Made by a program: the position numbers and the translations under genes. Source: Magnolia sinica (taxonomy: Eukaryota > Streptophyta > Magnoliopsida > Magnoliales > Magnoliaceae). Taken from it: a DNA stretch of 64,000 nucleotides. Location: NCBI RefSeq assembly GCF_029962835.1, contig NC_080577.1:29308501-29372500 (forward strand). Reading direction: 5' to 3'. Of this stretch, positions 1 to 11,168 are shown one piece after another; position 1 is the first letter of the stretch, and every line of letters starts with the position of its first letter. The notes below the pieces were generated by a model. It had not been told where the DNA came from, did not search any database, and saw nothing but the letters and a program-made list of their open reading frames with translations.

Positions 1-1305
1 TGTTGCCTCAGATGCTTCAGTTGAAAGTGCATGTATATGCGCTTGTTGTGGAAGATTTGGTTGCGCTGCCATAAGTTGCTAAGGCAGCCTATTTCAAGGT
101 ACAGGTGGTCGGTAAAATGGTTGTGCTGGCGGTGCCGATCATAAAGGTGAAGCTGATATAGCTTGTGGTAGCTAATGGTTGATCTTTTGAGGTGATGTAA
201 AACCATTGTCCCTCATCTTAGTAAAACAATAGGTGTCTATATGGCCCATCTTCTTACAGTAGGTGCACCATAGATCTGATCGCCTTTACTGGGTCGGTGG
301 AGCCATAAGCTTGGGAGGTGAATCTGCACGTGGCCTCTTGCCGAGGAATGGTTGGTTCGGCAAATCAGGTCGAGGCCTCGGGCCCATGAGCATACGTGTC
401 TAAGATAGTTTGTCTCCATCTTGCTCAGCTCGTAGGGACATGTTCACTTGCTCAGCACAATTGGGAAGGCTAGTGTAACACATCTTCGTGCGGATATCGA
501 GCCTCAGACCCTCTGAAAATCGTCGCATTCTCATCGGCTCGTCTGTTAGGATCAATGGAGCATATCTGGCTAGCTCTGTGAATCTGTTCTCGTATTCTGA
601 CATGGTCATTCCTCCTTGATGGAGGTGAAGAAATTTACCCTCCTTTTCATTACAATAAGTGAGGGAGAAATACTTTCCATGGAAGCGAGTCTCGAATGTG
701 TCCCATGTCCACACGTGTCCTGAGGGAACTATTCGTAGGTCACTGTCCTACCATAGACTAGCCTCCTTCCCGAACATATAGGTGATCAGCTCAACTTGCT
801 CTGCCTTGGTGCAGTGCAGCAGCTTCAACATCTTAAAGATGCGATCTTGCTTGTATTTGGCTTCCTCGAGCCTGTGAGTGCCTGCAAAGGTGGGAGGTCG
901 AAAATGCTGAAAGCACTCAAAAAGGTCACTGGTATTCATATTTCTAGCAGGCTACATAGGTAGTGCGGGCGGGACCATATTTATGTTCTGGGCAATGGCC
1001 CCCGCAACAATGGCCAAAAACTATTATTTTTGCTGCATTAAAAACATCATCTGCTCCAACCTATCAGGAGGAGGAGCCGATTGAGGTACATGTGGTGTCG
1101 ATGACGACGCAGGGTTCTGTCCTAGAACTGGTGGTGCATTCTGTATTGGCCCATTGGTGGGGCCAGTGGCCGGCTGTGACTCCGGCATTGTATCACTATC
1201 TGGGCCCAAACTAGGGTCCGTATGGCTATCACTTAGGGGAGGTGCCCCATCAATCGAACCGTCAAGTGCGAGACGTGCAATGTTCTGAGTGTTTTTAGGA
1301 GGCAT
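1..1305 (-). pseudogene. gag: Ty3/gypsy gag, left-hand copy (cut by window edge)
   Basis: This is the capsid-nucleocapsid region of the left gypsy unit. Reading begins with a MPPKN start at 1305, then a proline-rich N-terminal part, then the retrotransposon gag core around 939-400 (motifs RPPTFAGTH, ERFQ-like, SEYENRFTELARYAP, RMRRFSEGL). A zinc knuckle CTYCKKMGHIDTYC (CX2CX4HX4C) lies near 276-233 and is intact. The frame is broken at several points, for example between the proline-rich part and the core and again near 720. Bases 1-230 correspond to the gag-protease link of the right-hand copy near 10040-10260. The protein would form the virus-like particle that packages element RNA. It cannot be made whole from this copy. 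Confidence 0.85.
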
Positions 1306-1736
1306 TCCCTATATACAACATAGGGTGCAACATGTGTGAGATTTTAGAACAAATTTACTCAATTTTCTAAACATTCCACGCATGTTATAACAAAGGAAGT
1401 TTCATGCATTTTATTTAGCCAAAATTGTCACAATACATGAGATGTAGTATTACATGTATCATGACAGAGAATGCATGTAAGCTAACCTAACAAAAGCTTA
1501 AAACACTAAGCACACCAACATCCAACTGAGCCTACCAAGGCTATCACAAAGAAAAATAAGAAACAAGGAAAACCATATGACAACTACAACACAGGACTAG
1601 TCTGCTGACTCTGGTGAAGGTGGAGGCGCACCCCTATCCTGCATACAGCACAGGAGGGCCTTCAAGGTGCGAGACATTTTCTTGAATTTCTATTTTAGAT
1701 AGGCATGATTCTCCTCAATCCTAGCCATGCGGGCTT
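1306..1736 (-). other. Gypsy leader between extra ORF and gag
   Basis: This stretch separates the extra upstream ORF from the gag start. It is AT-rich with stops in all frames. I see no further motif in it. Confidence 0.5.
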
Positions 1737-3261
1737 CTAAGGCAGCCTGATTACAGCGGTCCTCACGAGTAGCAGTAGGAGGTCCCCCATCTGAACCTTG
1801 GGCCTCCTCCTCATCCTCACTGCTTTCCTCATCCTTTGCTTCCTCAGGGCTTTCCTCTTCACTGCCTTCTTCTCTTCACTCTCTTCTTCAATTTCATCCC
1901 CAGACTCATCAAGCCTTGCTTGTTGTTGCCTGGGGCCTATGCCCATATTGTTGAGCATAGTGTCACTGATGATATGGATCGGGGCATAATTCTCCAAATG
2001 GAGTTAGAAGCTGAAATTTTGGGCGATCTTACAAATAAGTCAATCGAAGGGAAGTGAGGCATCTCCCTGTGTAGATCGTGCAGTACCCACAATCTGAGAT
2101 AAGATGAATGTAGGCAGGCATATCTTGTCTCCCTAACCAGCTCTGTATAAGAAATCCACCATGAGCTGAGTACATTCCGTGCGGTTACTCCACCTAGAAT
2201 ATACGTTATACATAAATATGTGGTAGAGTAGGCGGAAATCATTTGTCATTTTGGTCTATGCAAGGCTATTTCCTCGCCTGCACCGCTCAAGCTGGCTACA
2301 AAGAAAATGTGTGCAGTGATTTCTTTCTTGTTCAATAGCGAGGTTCTTCTCACTGGCGTATACAACTCCACGCTCCATTCCCATGATACGAGCCACCACA
2401 TCTACATTGACTATGGTCTCCTCTCGCCAAAGGGATAATAAACTGAAGGGGCTCCAATAGTGGGTTCTGTATATAAGCATAGAGGGCCCGCATGGAGTCT
2501 TCACTCACATGAGTATTTTCCTCAAATATGGGACCCCATCCATTTTCCAGGAGCATGTCCATCACTGGGTACAACCCAAAAACCCTTTCATCCACATGAG
2601 CCTCGAATATCACTTTACAGTTACAAAACTTACCAAGTTCGATGGTCGGTGGTAGAGATCTTTCGATGGGGATCCGCAAGTCAAGATCTTGTTTTGACCT
2701 TCTCTCTCAATCGATGTTTGCGCTAGCCTCAGCGCTCGTCTTCTTCCTTGAACGGGTAGGGCGGCTAGGCTTGGCCTCATCCGGGGCCTCCCTTCTCTTT
2801 CCTATAAGGGAAAGGAGCGTTGAAATGGAAAACGTGGCGGTGATAAGCTTAAAAAGAGCCTTGGAGTTGGAAAAGCTTGAGAATAGGGTGGATTTAGGAA
2901 GTTTGAGAGTTATGAGACACAAAGATGTAGGCTTTGTGCTCAAATAGGTAGGAATAGGGAAGGTAGGGAGTTGTGAGAGGTGGGTTTGAGGAAAATGGTG
3001 GAGGTGAGAGTGAAATGTAGAAGAAGAAGAAGCTTGATGTGTATAGAAGGGAGATTTGACAGAGAAAATTAGATTTTGGAGGGGTTTGGAGGGTTTGGAA
3101 GTTTGAATGGGAAAAAATGAGGCAAAGGGGAAGAAATAGAGTGGCCCCACACATGGACAGGGCCCACATGTATGTGTGAAGGGCAGTGGGCTGCCGAAAC
3201 TGCGGGCCCGCCGCGACCTGCTAGAGGTGAGGGCGGCGCGCTGCCGTCTGGAAAGTGCCAT
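1737..3261 (-). pseudogene. Extra ORF upstream of gag, plant-transposon-protein-like
   Basis: A degenerate reading frame of roughly 500 codons lies between the primer binding site and gag, in the same sense as gag. From 3261 it stays open to a single TGA at 2709-2707, which looks like a decayed CGA arginine codon, then continues in the same frame to about 2440 (motifs ERSLPPTIELGKF, LYPVMDMLLENGWGPIFEEN). After a frameshift come NVDVVARIMGMERGVVY and, in another frame near 2235-2150, DFRLLYHIFMYNVYSRWSNR. A lysine/arginine and glutamate-rich tail ends near 1737. The order (basic N-terminus, GW motif, V-V-I-MG segment, H-Y-N segment, acidic tail) resembles the plant-specific 'putative plant transposon protein' family found in LTR elements. 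That assignment is from memory of the family and was not searched. The function is unknown. The first 150 or so residues may be translated leader. Confidence 0.55.
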
Positions 3262-3459
3262 CGCGCCTCTCTAGAGGTGCCGCTGGTGGCTCCACCCTGA
3301 GGTGGTGGCCACCCATCTCGAGGTGCTGTAGATGTGCGGGGGACCCCCTAGGTCCCACTAGAATTTATGCTTTGGGCCCCTACGCCCGCATGATGTATTT
3401 TCTTGATCCAACTCGTGCATATTCACGCCTTTTGGCATGTTTCAAGTTTGGAATTCACC

Positions 3460-3474
3460 TATTTATAGCTTAAA
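3460..3474 (-). promoter_or_regulatory. TATA-like box upstream of the extra ORF
   Basis: The minus strand reads GCTATAAATAGGTG here, about 200 bases upstream of the 3261 start codon and downstream of the primer binding site, inside the element and outside the LTR. It has the same form as the TATA boxes in the other LTRs of this window. It could drive an internal transcript for the extra ORF. This is inference from the motif alone. Confidence 0.35.
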
Positions 3475-3680
3475 CCCATCGATTGATGTCCTAAAAAGGA
3501 ATCGAGATCATTTCACATGATCTCGGATGCGTACGGGTCACATTTCAACAGTCAATTTCACCCGTTAGCAAAACCTTCAGATCATACGATCATTTCTACA
3601 TTTTATTGCCCCCACCTAAGTCAACATGCGTCAGAATGCGTCGTGTTACCATAACTTAGGTCTAGTTTAATCTAAATCTT

Positions 3681-3692
3681 GCTCTAATACCA
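3681..3692 (-). other. Primer binding site (tRNA-iMet type)
   Basis: The minus strand reads TGGTATTAGAGC, one mismatch from TGGTATCAGAGC, the usual plant initiator-methionine tRNA primer site. A three-base spacer separates it from the LTR edge at 3696. It shows that the LTR to the right is a 5' LTR for the sequence to the left. Confidence 0.85.
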
Positions 3693-3695
3693 ACT

Positions 3696-6690
3696 TATAA
3701 CGCCCTGGATTTCGAGGGTCGAGCAAAGCTCAATTCCCAAGATCCAACGCATCACTTATGCAACATAGTAATGATGTTTAAATGTTGTCCATATTAGTGC
3801 ATTAAACATAAGTGGGATTACACCAAAATAACATATCATACTCCAAAGGTAATTTAATTAAGCAAGCGGGAGACTGTAACATACATATTTGAACAAGTAA
3901 ATGATTTACAACCTCCAGAATATAAGTGTGTAACTGGGCTGAATGTTTACATGTATTATTTCTAAAATCTACTAAATGGCAAAACATAAAGTGTCCAACT
4001 ATTCCATAACCCTGTAATCCTGGCAATGCAGCTTTAGGTCTACATAGACCCGCCCGAGAGCTGCACGTAGGAGAACTCCTCCTCGTCTAAGAAATTCGGC
4101 TCTGTCGCGTAAGCCTCATCGTCATCTGTAACTAAAACAGAATCTGTTTGGTGTTTTAAAACACCATCCCAGAGTGAGAGTGAGTGATTAACTCAGTGGT
4201 ACTATCAGGCAAAGGTTAACATGTTATCAATTCAATCAAGTAATAATGATAAAGCAATACAATAAGCATTTCCTAACTACTCTGGTTAATGCAAGGATGA
4301 TATGCAGTAATGATACATACCCTTGCCAACACTCCCTCAGCGACTTCAATAACCATTCGAGCATGGCAAACTCCCTAAATGTGCTCTTCCTCGCTAAAGC
4401 ACATGCAATGCGGTGCATGGTCGTGTTAACCAAATACTTCATTAGGCTTATTCATACAGCAGGTTTAGAAAGCTAAGGTACCTCCCTTTATATCGTTAAC
4501 CCAAGTGGGGATCCATCTAGGGTCGTCAATCGTAGTTAATCACATACGATAGACAAGTTGTAGGGTATCACACCTAATGAAAGCAGTGGATAGGTAAATT
4601 CAAATGTTTATACTTGAGGTCACTACGGGAAGCTCGTCACCTAAATGTAGGCTGACAACTTGAATATAATGTCCTATACCACCATATTCGACTCACAAGT
4701 TTGCCTTACTCACTAGACACTACGAGGAGGCTCATCACCCCAGCATAGACCGACAACTTGAATATAATGTCTTATACCACCATATTCGACTCACAAGTTT
4801 GCGTTACTCACTAGACACTACGGGGAGGCTCGTCAGCCCAGCATAGACCGACAGCTCAACCATTGTGTCTCATACTACCATGCCCAGCTCATGAGTCTTA
4901 GTGGATCGTGGTACCATGGTTGAAATGGGTTTTACATTGGTAAGTGGTACCTTAGATTCAAGCAGTAGTGTCCATACATAGTAAACACACAATAGGTCAA
5001 TCAGGTTATTTGACAAGTTCGATTAGTACGAGCGCATGGTGAATTAATCGACATGGAGCGCATAAGCACTCCACGTGGCGTAACCACTATCGACAATCGT
5101 CGTACGGTTCAGATTCATCGAACCTATCCAATGTGGCGAGACTAATTCGGCCACCAATCGAAAACTATTACTAATTACCTGGACTACATTGTAGTCCCAA
5201 TCATACTCAAATGTAGATGTAGATACATGTGACAATCATATAAGCATTTAACAACAACCCAACTACAATACTCATTTGAGCATTTTATCAAACATATTGA
5301 AAATGTTACCGAACATTACAATTCATCCATAAGTTACATAGTTGAAATTAAGGTCACATAAAGGAAATCATATATATAATTAAGGTAATTGAGAATGCTA
5401 TCTCAACACCCTTATTAAATACAATTCATCAAACAATTTCTCATTCAGACATTTTATCAAACACTTAGCCTACACATTACCACATACATAGAATAGATTA
5501 GTTATGACATGAACTATAGCAATTTCCTACGCAACATAGGTTATAACACATATAACAAACACGGATCTTAGATTAGATATCATGACAAGCACAAAATCAT
5601 AATTTCAAGTTCATTCAAACATTCTAACAAAAACAGGGAATGTATACTTGTCCAACATAGTTCATACATGTATAATATATGGAAAACATCGTAACTAAGA
5701 TCATATGGCAGCAATCAAGTCAGACATAAATCATTGCCAACAATGAAAGCCTTGAAAACCATAACCTAAATGTTTATAGTCCACACCTTTCGTCGGATTA
5801 CTCGTTTCAAACACGATTCGAATCTTACGTTCCCGTATACAGAACAACGGTTTCCTAAATCAGGAAAATCCATTAACTCAGTTGACAAACAACTATTCTA
5901 TACCTTAACTATGGCGTTAGGGTTTGGATTTCTTACCCAAATCATCATCGGAACGAGTCGTTTAGCGTAATAGAGAGGCGATCTAATGCGTGTAGTCATG
6001 GGAGAGAAACACTGCCACGATCTCCCAAGCTTTCTCTATTCTCCTCACTCTTTTCTCTTCTTTTCTCTCTTCTCTCTCCTAGGGTTTGGAAAAAATTCGT
6101 ATGGAATGGGAATGGGGTGGTTTAAGGTCTTTAAACAGGCTTATAACTGGTTTAAATGGCCCCATGGCCATGGTATACTTAGGTTATAGCCAAAGGGTGT
6201 CTGTTTCGGGCAAATAGGACTCATTTGGAGGTCCATTGCCTGTCTATGCTATAGAGTAAGTCCCCTGACAATAGATCTAGGCCAGGTTACGATTTTAACA
6301 CGTTTGGATAGGCCGATCAACCGTGACGGACCTGTATCAGATCAACGGTCATTATCACTCGATCAGGGCCACAAGTATACAGATATGTGCAGGGAAATTT
6401 CCCTAATCCATGGGTGTAGTTGGGTAAGAAACTGATGGTCTGAAGTCTTTAATTTTGCCTGTAAGCGAATGGTCAAATTCACTTAAGTTTGGGTTCATTT
6501 TCTAAAGATATTCGTGTTTCTCACACACTTCGCTCATGGCTCAAGATGTATGTTTCTGGATACTATTTGGGCTCGATTCCCATGATGGTTGTCATGCCCA
6601 ATAAGACGATCATAACCCTTTAGTTTCGTGATCATCAAACTTTCGACGCGCGGTCCAGGTCCGATACGAAGTTTCAATGTGCCCTCTTAA
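3696..6690 (-). repeat. Shared LTR of the gypsy tandem (about 3.0 kb)
   Basis: This LTR serves as 3' LTR of the right-hand unit and 5' LTR of the left-hand unit. Bases about 5085-6690 align along their length with 11169-12785. The left edge reads TATAACGCCC (expected TGTAACG). The right edge abuts the purine-rich tract of the pol end (minus strand TTTCTTTAAGAGGG near 6700-6687). Compared with the outer copy it lacks about 225 bases at the U3 end (12790-13013 equivalent), unless the outer copy has gained them. It holds a 97-98-bp tandem repeat at 4621-4900. No TATA box was assigned with confidence. Confidence 0.8.
4621..4900. repeat. 97-98-bp tandem repeat inside gypsy LTR
   Basis: Three units start at about 4621, 4718 and 4816, each opening with CACTACGRGRAGGCTC and containing a CATATTCGACTCACAAGTTT-type segment. 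The third unit is more diverged. The right-hand LTR copy does not retain this part, so the repeat cannot be compared between copies. Confidence 0.8.
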
Positions 6691-8045
6691 AGAAAAATTT
6701 TGTCCCAAAATTAGTACCTTTTCGTACTCCTCGAGGATCTGAGGGTAATTCTTATGGACTTTGGCATCTGTTTTCCAAGTAACCTCTTCCTCAGTGTGAT
6801 GCATCCACAATACTTTCACAAGTGGAATAACTTTGCTGCGTAGCACCTGTTCCTTCGTATCCAGAATACGTGTTGGTCAAAGTACATAGGTAGCATCTTC
6901 ACTTAGCTGCACCTGCTCCCACTTGATAATGTGAGTAAGATTAGGAATGCATTTCTTCAGCATGGACACATGAAATACGTTGTGCACGCCTACGAGTGGC
7001 GTGGGTAAAGTAAGGTGATATGCCACCACACCCATTCGGTCTAGAATCTGGAATGGACCAATAAATCGCAGTGTGAGTTTTCCTTTCTTGCCAAATCGAA
7101 GGACTCCCTTCATGGGGAGAAACCTTAAGAAATACATGGGCCCCAACTTCGAATTCCAGTTGTCGCCGTCTGGTATCGGCGTAGCTCTTCTGTCTACTTT
7201 GTGCTGCAAGGAGTTGGCGTCTAATAATATCAATCTTCTCTGAGGTCACTTGTACTAAATCTGGGTCAATCAAACTCTTGTCACTAACTTCTACCCAACA
7301 ATAAGGTGTTCGACATGGGCGTCCAAACAAGGCTTCATAAACAGCCATGCCAATGCTTGCTTGGAAGCTGTTGTTATAAGCAAACTTAGCATAGGAAAGA
7401 TAGTCATCTCAACTGTCGTTAAAATCGAGCACACACACCCTCAACATATCTTCTAATATCTAGTTTATCTGTTCCATCTGTCCATCAGTCTGTGGGTGGA
7501 ACGTGGTACTGAACTTCAGTTTCATCTCCCAATACTTCCTAGATTCGAGTCTAGAAAATGGACGTGAATCGTGTGTCTCGATCAGACACAATCTCCATAG
7601 GCACTCCATGTAGTCGTACAATCTCCTTGATTTATAGCTTGGCTAAATCATCTGCTGAGTTCGAAACTCTAATTGGGAGGAAATGAGACAATTTCGTCAA
7701 TCGGTTCACAATTACGCAAATGGAGTTATGTCCCTTCTTTGTCTTTGGTAACCCAGAAATGAAATCCATAGATATGAAGTCTCATTTCCATTTAGTTATG
7801 GGCATGGGTTGAGGTAAACCAGGAGGTCGGCAATGCTCGACCTTAACCTGCTGGCACATGAGACAACGGGATACATAATCTACTATGTGGGCCTTCATGT
7901 TGTCCCACCAGTACGAATGCTTCATGTCTCTATACATCTTCATACTGCTTGGATGCATTGCCATCCTTGAATTGTGAGCGGCGTCCAGGACCTCCTTTCT
8001 CAAGTCATGGAGATTCAGGATGCACAGGCGGCTGCGATATCTCAA
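6690..8045 (-). pseudogene. pol: Ty3/gypsy integrase with Tekay-type C-terminus, right-hand unit
   Basis: The integrase inserts the cDNA copy. An HHCC zinc-binding region is visible near 8000-7850 (MHPSSMKMYRDMKHSYWW, then CLMCQQVK). The catalytic core follows in broken frames at about 7780-7350 (FISGLPKTKKGHN, VNRLTKLSHF, IVSDRDTRFTS, YNNSFQASIGM). The C-terminal part needs a frameshift near 7130 and reads FIGPFQILDRMGVVAYHLTL and VHNVFHVSMLKK, then RSKVIPLVKVLW. At least six stops and one frameshift interrupt it. The C-terminus runs into the purine tract next to the LTR. The chromovirus C-terminal domain seems present but degenerate. Confidence 0.85.
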
Positions 8046-9407
8046 ACCTCCATCTAAGCCAACCCTCCATTCGGAGTCTTTACTGTCACTTGCTTATTTT
8101 CTCATCTTCACCAACAATTCATCTTCTTTTTGAGCCACGATGATTCGGTCATCAATAAGTGGTTGTACGTGGATGTGTGAGACGCTCTCAAACGGCTCCT
8201 CTAATGTAAGCTTCTGTTCGAAGTCTCGCATAAACTCTACCATATTCCACTCTTCTATCATTAGCGAAGCTACAAATTCTATTATCTTCTTGCGGCTCAA
8301 CGCATCGGCCACAAGGTTAGCCTTACCAAGATGGTAAGAGACCTCAAACTTGAAGTCTTTCAAGGTTTCCATCAAACATCGTTGCCTCATATTCAAGTCT
8401 CTCTAAGTATAGATGTACTTGAGGCTTTGTGATTGCAAAAGAGCTCGAACTCTTCTCTGTAGAGATAATGTCTCCAGAGCTTTAATGCGAAGATGACTGC
8501 CGCTAATTCCAAGTCATGCATGGGGTAGTTTACTTCGTGTTTCCTCAACTGCCCTTTTGCATAAGAACACAACTCAAACCAACACGATATGCGTCGGTGT
8601 ATATAGTATATCTGACCCCTTGCTCTAGCAATACTAGCACGGGTGTGATATCAGCTTGTCCTTTAATTCCTGAAAGGCTGCTTCTGCTTTCTCGTTCTAA
8701 GAAAACTTAAGATCCTTTTGAGTGAGTTGAGATAATGGTCCGGCTATCTTGAAAAAGTCTTTAATGAATCAGCGATAGTAACCTGCAAGGTTGAGGAAAC
8801 TCCTTACTTCTGTAACCGAACCAGGCTGTTCCCAGTCCTGTACCACAGTCACCTTGGCAAGGTCTACGGCGATACCTTCCTTGGACACTACGTGTCCCAG
8901 AAAATTGACCTCTTCCTTCCAAAAGTCGCATTTCCAGTATTGAGCAAACAACTAATTCTTCGTGAGAGTATCAAAGATTGCTCGCAGGTGCTCTTCGTGA
9001 TCCTTTTAGCTCTTGAAGTATATCAAAATGTCAGCTATAAATACGATGACGAACCGGCACAGATATGGCCAAAACACTCGGTTCATGAGGTCCATGAACA
9101 CAGCCGGTGCATTTGTAAGTCCAAACGACATCACAAGGAATTCATAGTGTCCAAAACTGGTTCTTAATGTTGTTTTCTGCACATCTTCATCCCTGACGTG
9201 CAACTGATGATACCCGGACTGCAGGTCAATTTTTGAGAAATATTGTGCCCCTTTCAACTGGTCAAACAGGTCATCTATCCTGGGTAGAGGATACTTGTTC
9301 TTGACCGTGACGTGATTCAGTCTGTGATAGTCAATACACAACTGCAATGATCTATCCTTCTTCTTTACAAACAATACACTTGCTCTCAAGGAGATATGTT
9401 TGGTCAA
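8046..9407 (-). pseudogene. pol: Ty3/gypsy reverse transcriptase and RNase H, right-hand unit
   Basis: The reverse transcriptase is clear at 9407-9006: [46 protein letters not shown]. The catalytic box reads FIADILIY instead of the expected FIDDILIY, so the first of the paired aspartates is alanine and the enzyme would be dead. The thumb region follows at 8951-8769 ([22 protein letters not shown]). RNase H follows in broken frames to about 8300 (LVADALSRKK marks its end). The connection to integrase runs to 8094. Several stops interrupt the region. Confidence 0.88.
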
Positions 9408-9639
9408 ATGAAACCTGATTCTAGTAGATCATCTATCTATTTCCTCAATTCCTCCATTTCACACAGAGGCATGCGGTATGTTGGTAAGGAAATGGGTGTC
9501 CCACCAGGCACAAGGTCAATAGTAAAGTCGATCTCATGCTGACGAGGTAGTCCAGGTATTGTTCTAAACACGTCTATGAAATCTTAGACTACAGTCGTTT
9601 CCTCAAGTGTCGGACCATCAACATTCTCTAATAAAGAAG

Positions 9640-10000
9640 TATAACAACTTATACGGTAAGGCCAACTGACCTGAACTGGGAAAGTAAAGGTCGTGCCCTC
9701 AGGTCCACGGGCTGTCACCAATCTGGTATCACAGTCAATCTCTGCCTTCATTTCGATAAGTTAATCCATGCCAAGGATGATGTCGTAATGATGCAGCGAG
9801 GTGACAATCAGGTCAATAGCACCGTTCTGCTCTGTAAGTCTATCGGGCAATCTTTACAAAACTTAGTAGCATCGGAGAAAGTCCCTGTCGTGGTAAGGAC
9901 TCTCACCCCAACCATAGGGGCAATACTCAACCCTAATCACTTGACTGTAGAACATTAGTAGACCCGATGTCTACTAATAGAAATACAGGTGTACCTTGAA
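9640..10000 (-). pseudogene. Gypsy aspartic protease remnant, right-hand unit
   Basis: Near 9990-9960 the minus strand encodes GTPVFLLVDIGST, matching the aspartic-protease active-site region of gypsy elements with D-I-G in place of D-T/S-G. A stop follows within a few codons and the rest is in broken frames. It lies between the gag zinc knuckle and RT, as expected. The protease would normally cut the Gag-Pol polyprotein. Confidence 0.65.
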
Positions 10001-10084
10001 TGTGGGTCATGACTTCAAAGGCTAAAGGCACTACAGTTACTGCCTCAGATGCTTTAGCTATAAGTGGATGATTTCGTTACACTG

Positions 10085-11168
10085 TCAGAGGTCGTTGAGG
10101 CGACCTATTTTGGGGTACAGGTGGTCGGTAAAATTATTGTGCTGGCGATGTCGATCGTAGAGGTGGAGCGATATAGCTTGCGGTAGCTGATGGTTGATCT
10201 TCTGAGGCGGCGTAAAACTATTGCCCCTCATCGTAGTCAAACAATAGGTGTCTGTATGGCCCATCTTCTTACAGTAGGTGCACCACAGATCTGATCGCCT
10301 CTGCTGGGTCGGTGGAGCCATAAGCCTAGGAAGCGAATCTGCATGTGGCCTCTTATCGAGGAACGGTCAGTTTAACAAATCAGGTCGAGGCCTCAGGCCC
10401 ATGGGCATACGTGTCCGAGACAATCTGTCTCTATCTTGCTCAGCTCGCAGGCACATATTCACTAGCTTAGTATAATTGGGAATGCTAGCGCAACACATCT
10501 TCGTACGGATATCGGGCCTCAGACCCTCTGAAAATCGTCGCATTCTCATCGGCTCGTCTGATAGGATCAGTGGAGCATATCTAGGCAGCTCCGTGAATCT
10601 ATTCTCGTATTCTGACACGGTCATTCCTCCCTGACAGAGGCAAAGAAATTCACCCTCCTTTTCATTACGGTAAGTGAGGGGGAAATACTTTCCATGGAAG
10701 CGAGTCTCAAATGCGTCCCACGTCCACACGTGTCCTGAGGAAACTATTCGTAGGATGCTGTCCCACCATAGACTAGCCTCCTTCTCGAACATATAGGTGA
10801 CCAGCTCAACTTGCTCTGCCTCAGTGCAGTGCAGCGGCTTCAACATCTTAGAGATTCGATCTAGCCAGTATTTGGCTTCCTCGGGCTTGTAAGTGCCTAT
10901 AAAGGTGGGAGGTCGAAAACGCTGAAAGCGCTCAAAAAGGCCACTGGTATTCATATTTCTAGTAGGCTACACAGGTGGTACAGGCAGGACCATATTCATT
11001 TTCTGTGCATTGGCCCCCGCAATAGTGGCAAAAAATTGTTGGTGTTGCTGCATTAAAAACATCATCTGCTCCAACCTATCAAGAGGAGGAGCCGACTGAG
11101 GTACGTGTGGCGTCGATGTAAACGCAGGGTTCTGTCCCAAAACTGGTGTTGCATTCTATGTTGGTCCA
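10085..11168 (-). pseudogene. gag: Ty3/gypsy gag, right-hand copy
   Basis: The N-terminal part (about 11163-10960) is joined directly to LTR sequence at 11169, so the gag start codon region is missing. The core reads from 10954 to 10367 without a stop (FERFQRFRPPTFIGTYKPEE, SEYENRFTELPRYAP, RMRRFSEGLRPDIRTKM). The zinc knuckle CTYCKKMGHTDTYC near 10282-10240 is intact (CX2CX4HX4C). It is one frame removed from the core, and one TAG stop lies just upstream of 10954. It is clearly paralogous to 1-1305. Confidence 0.87.
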
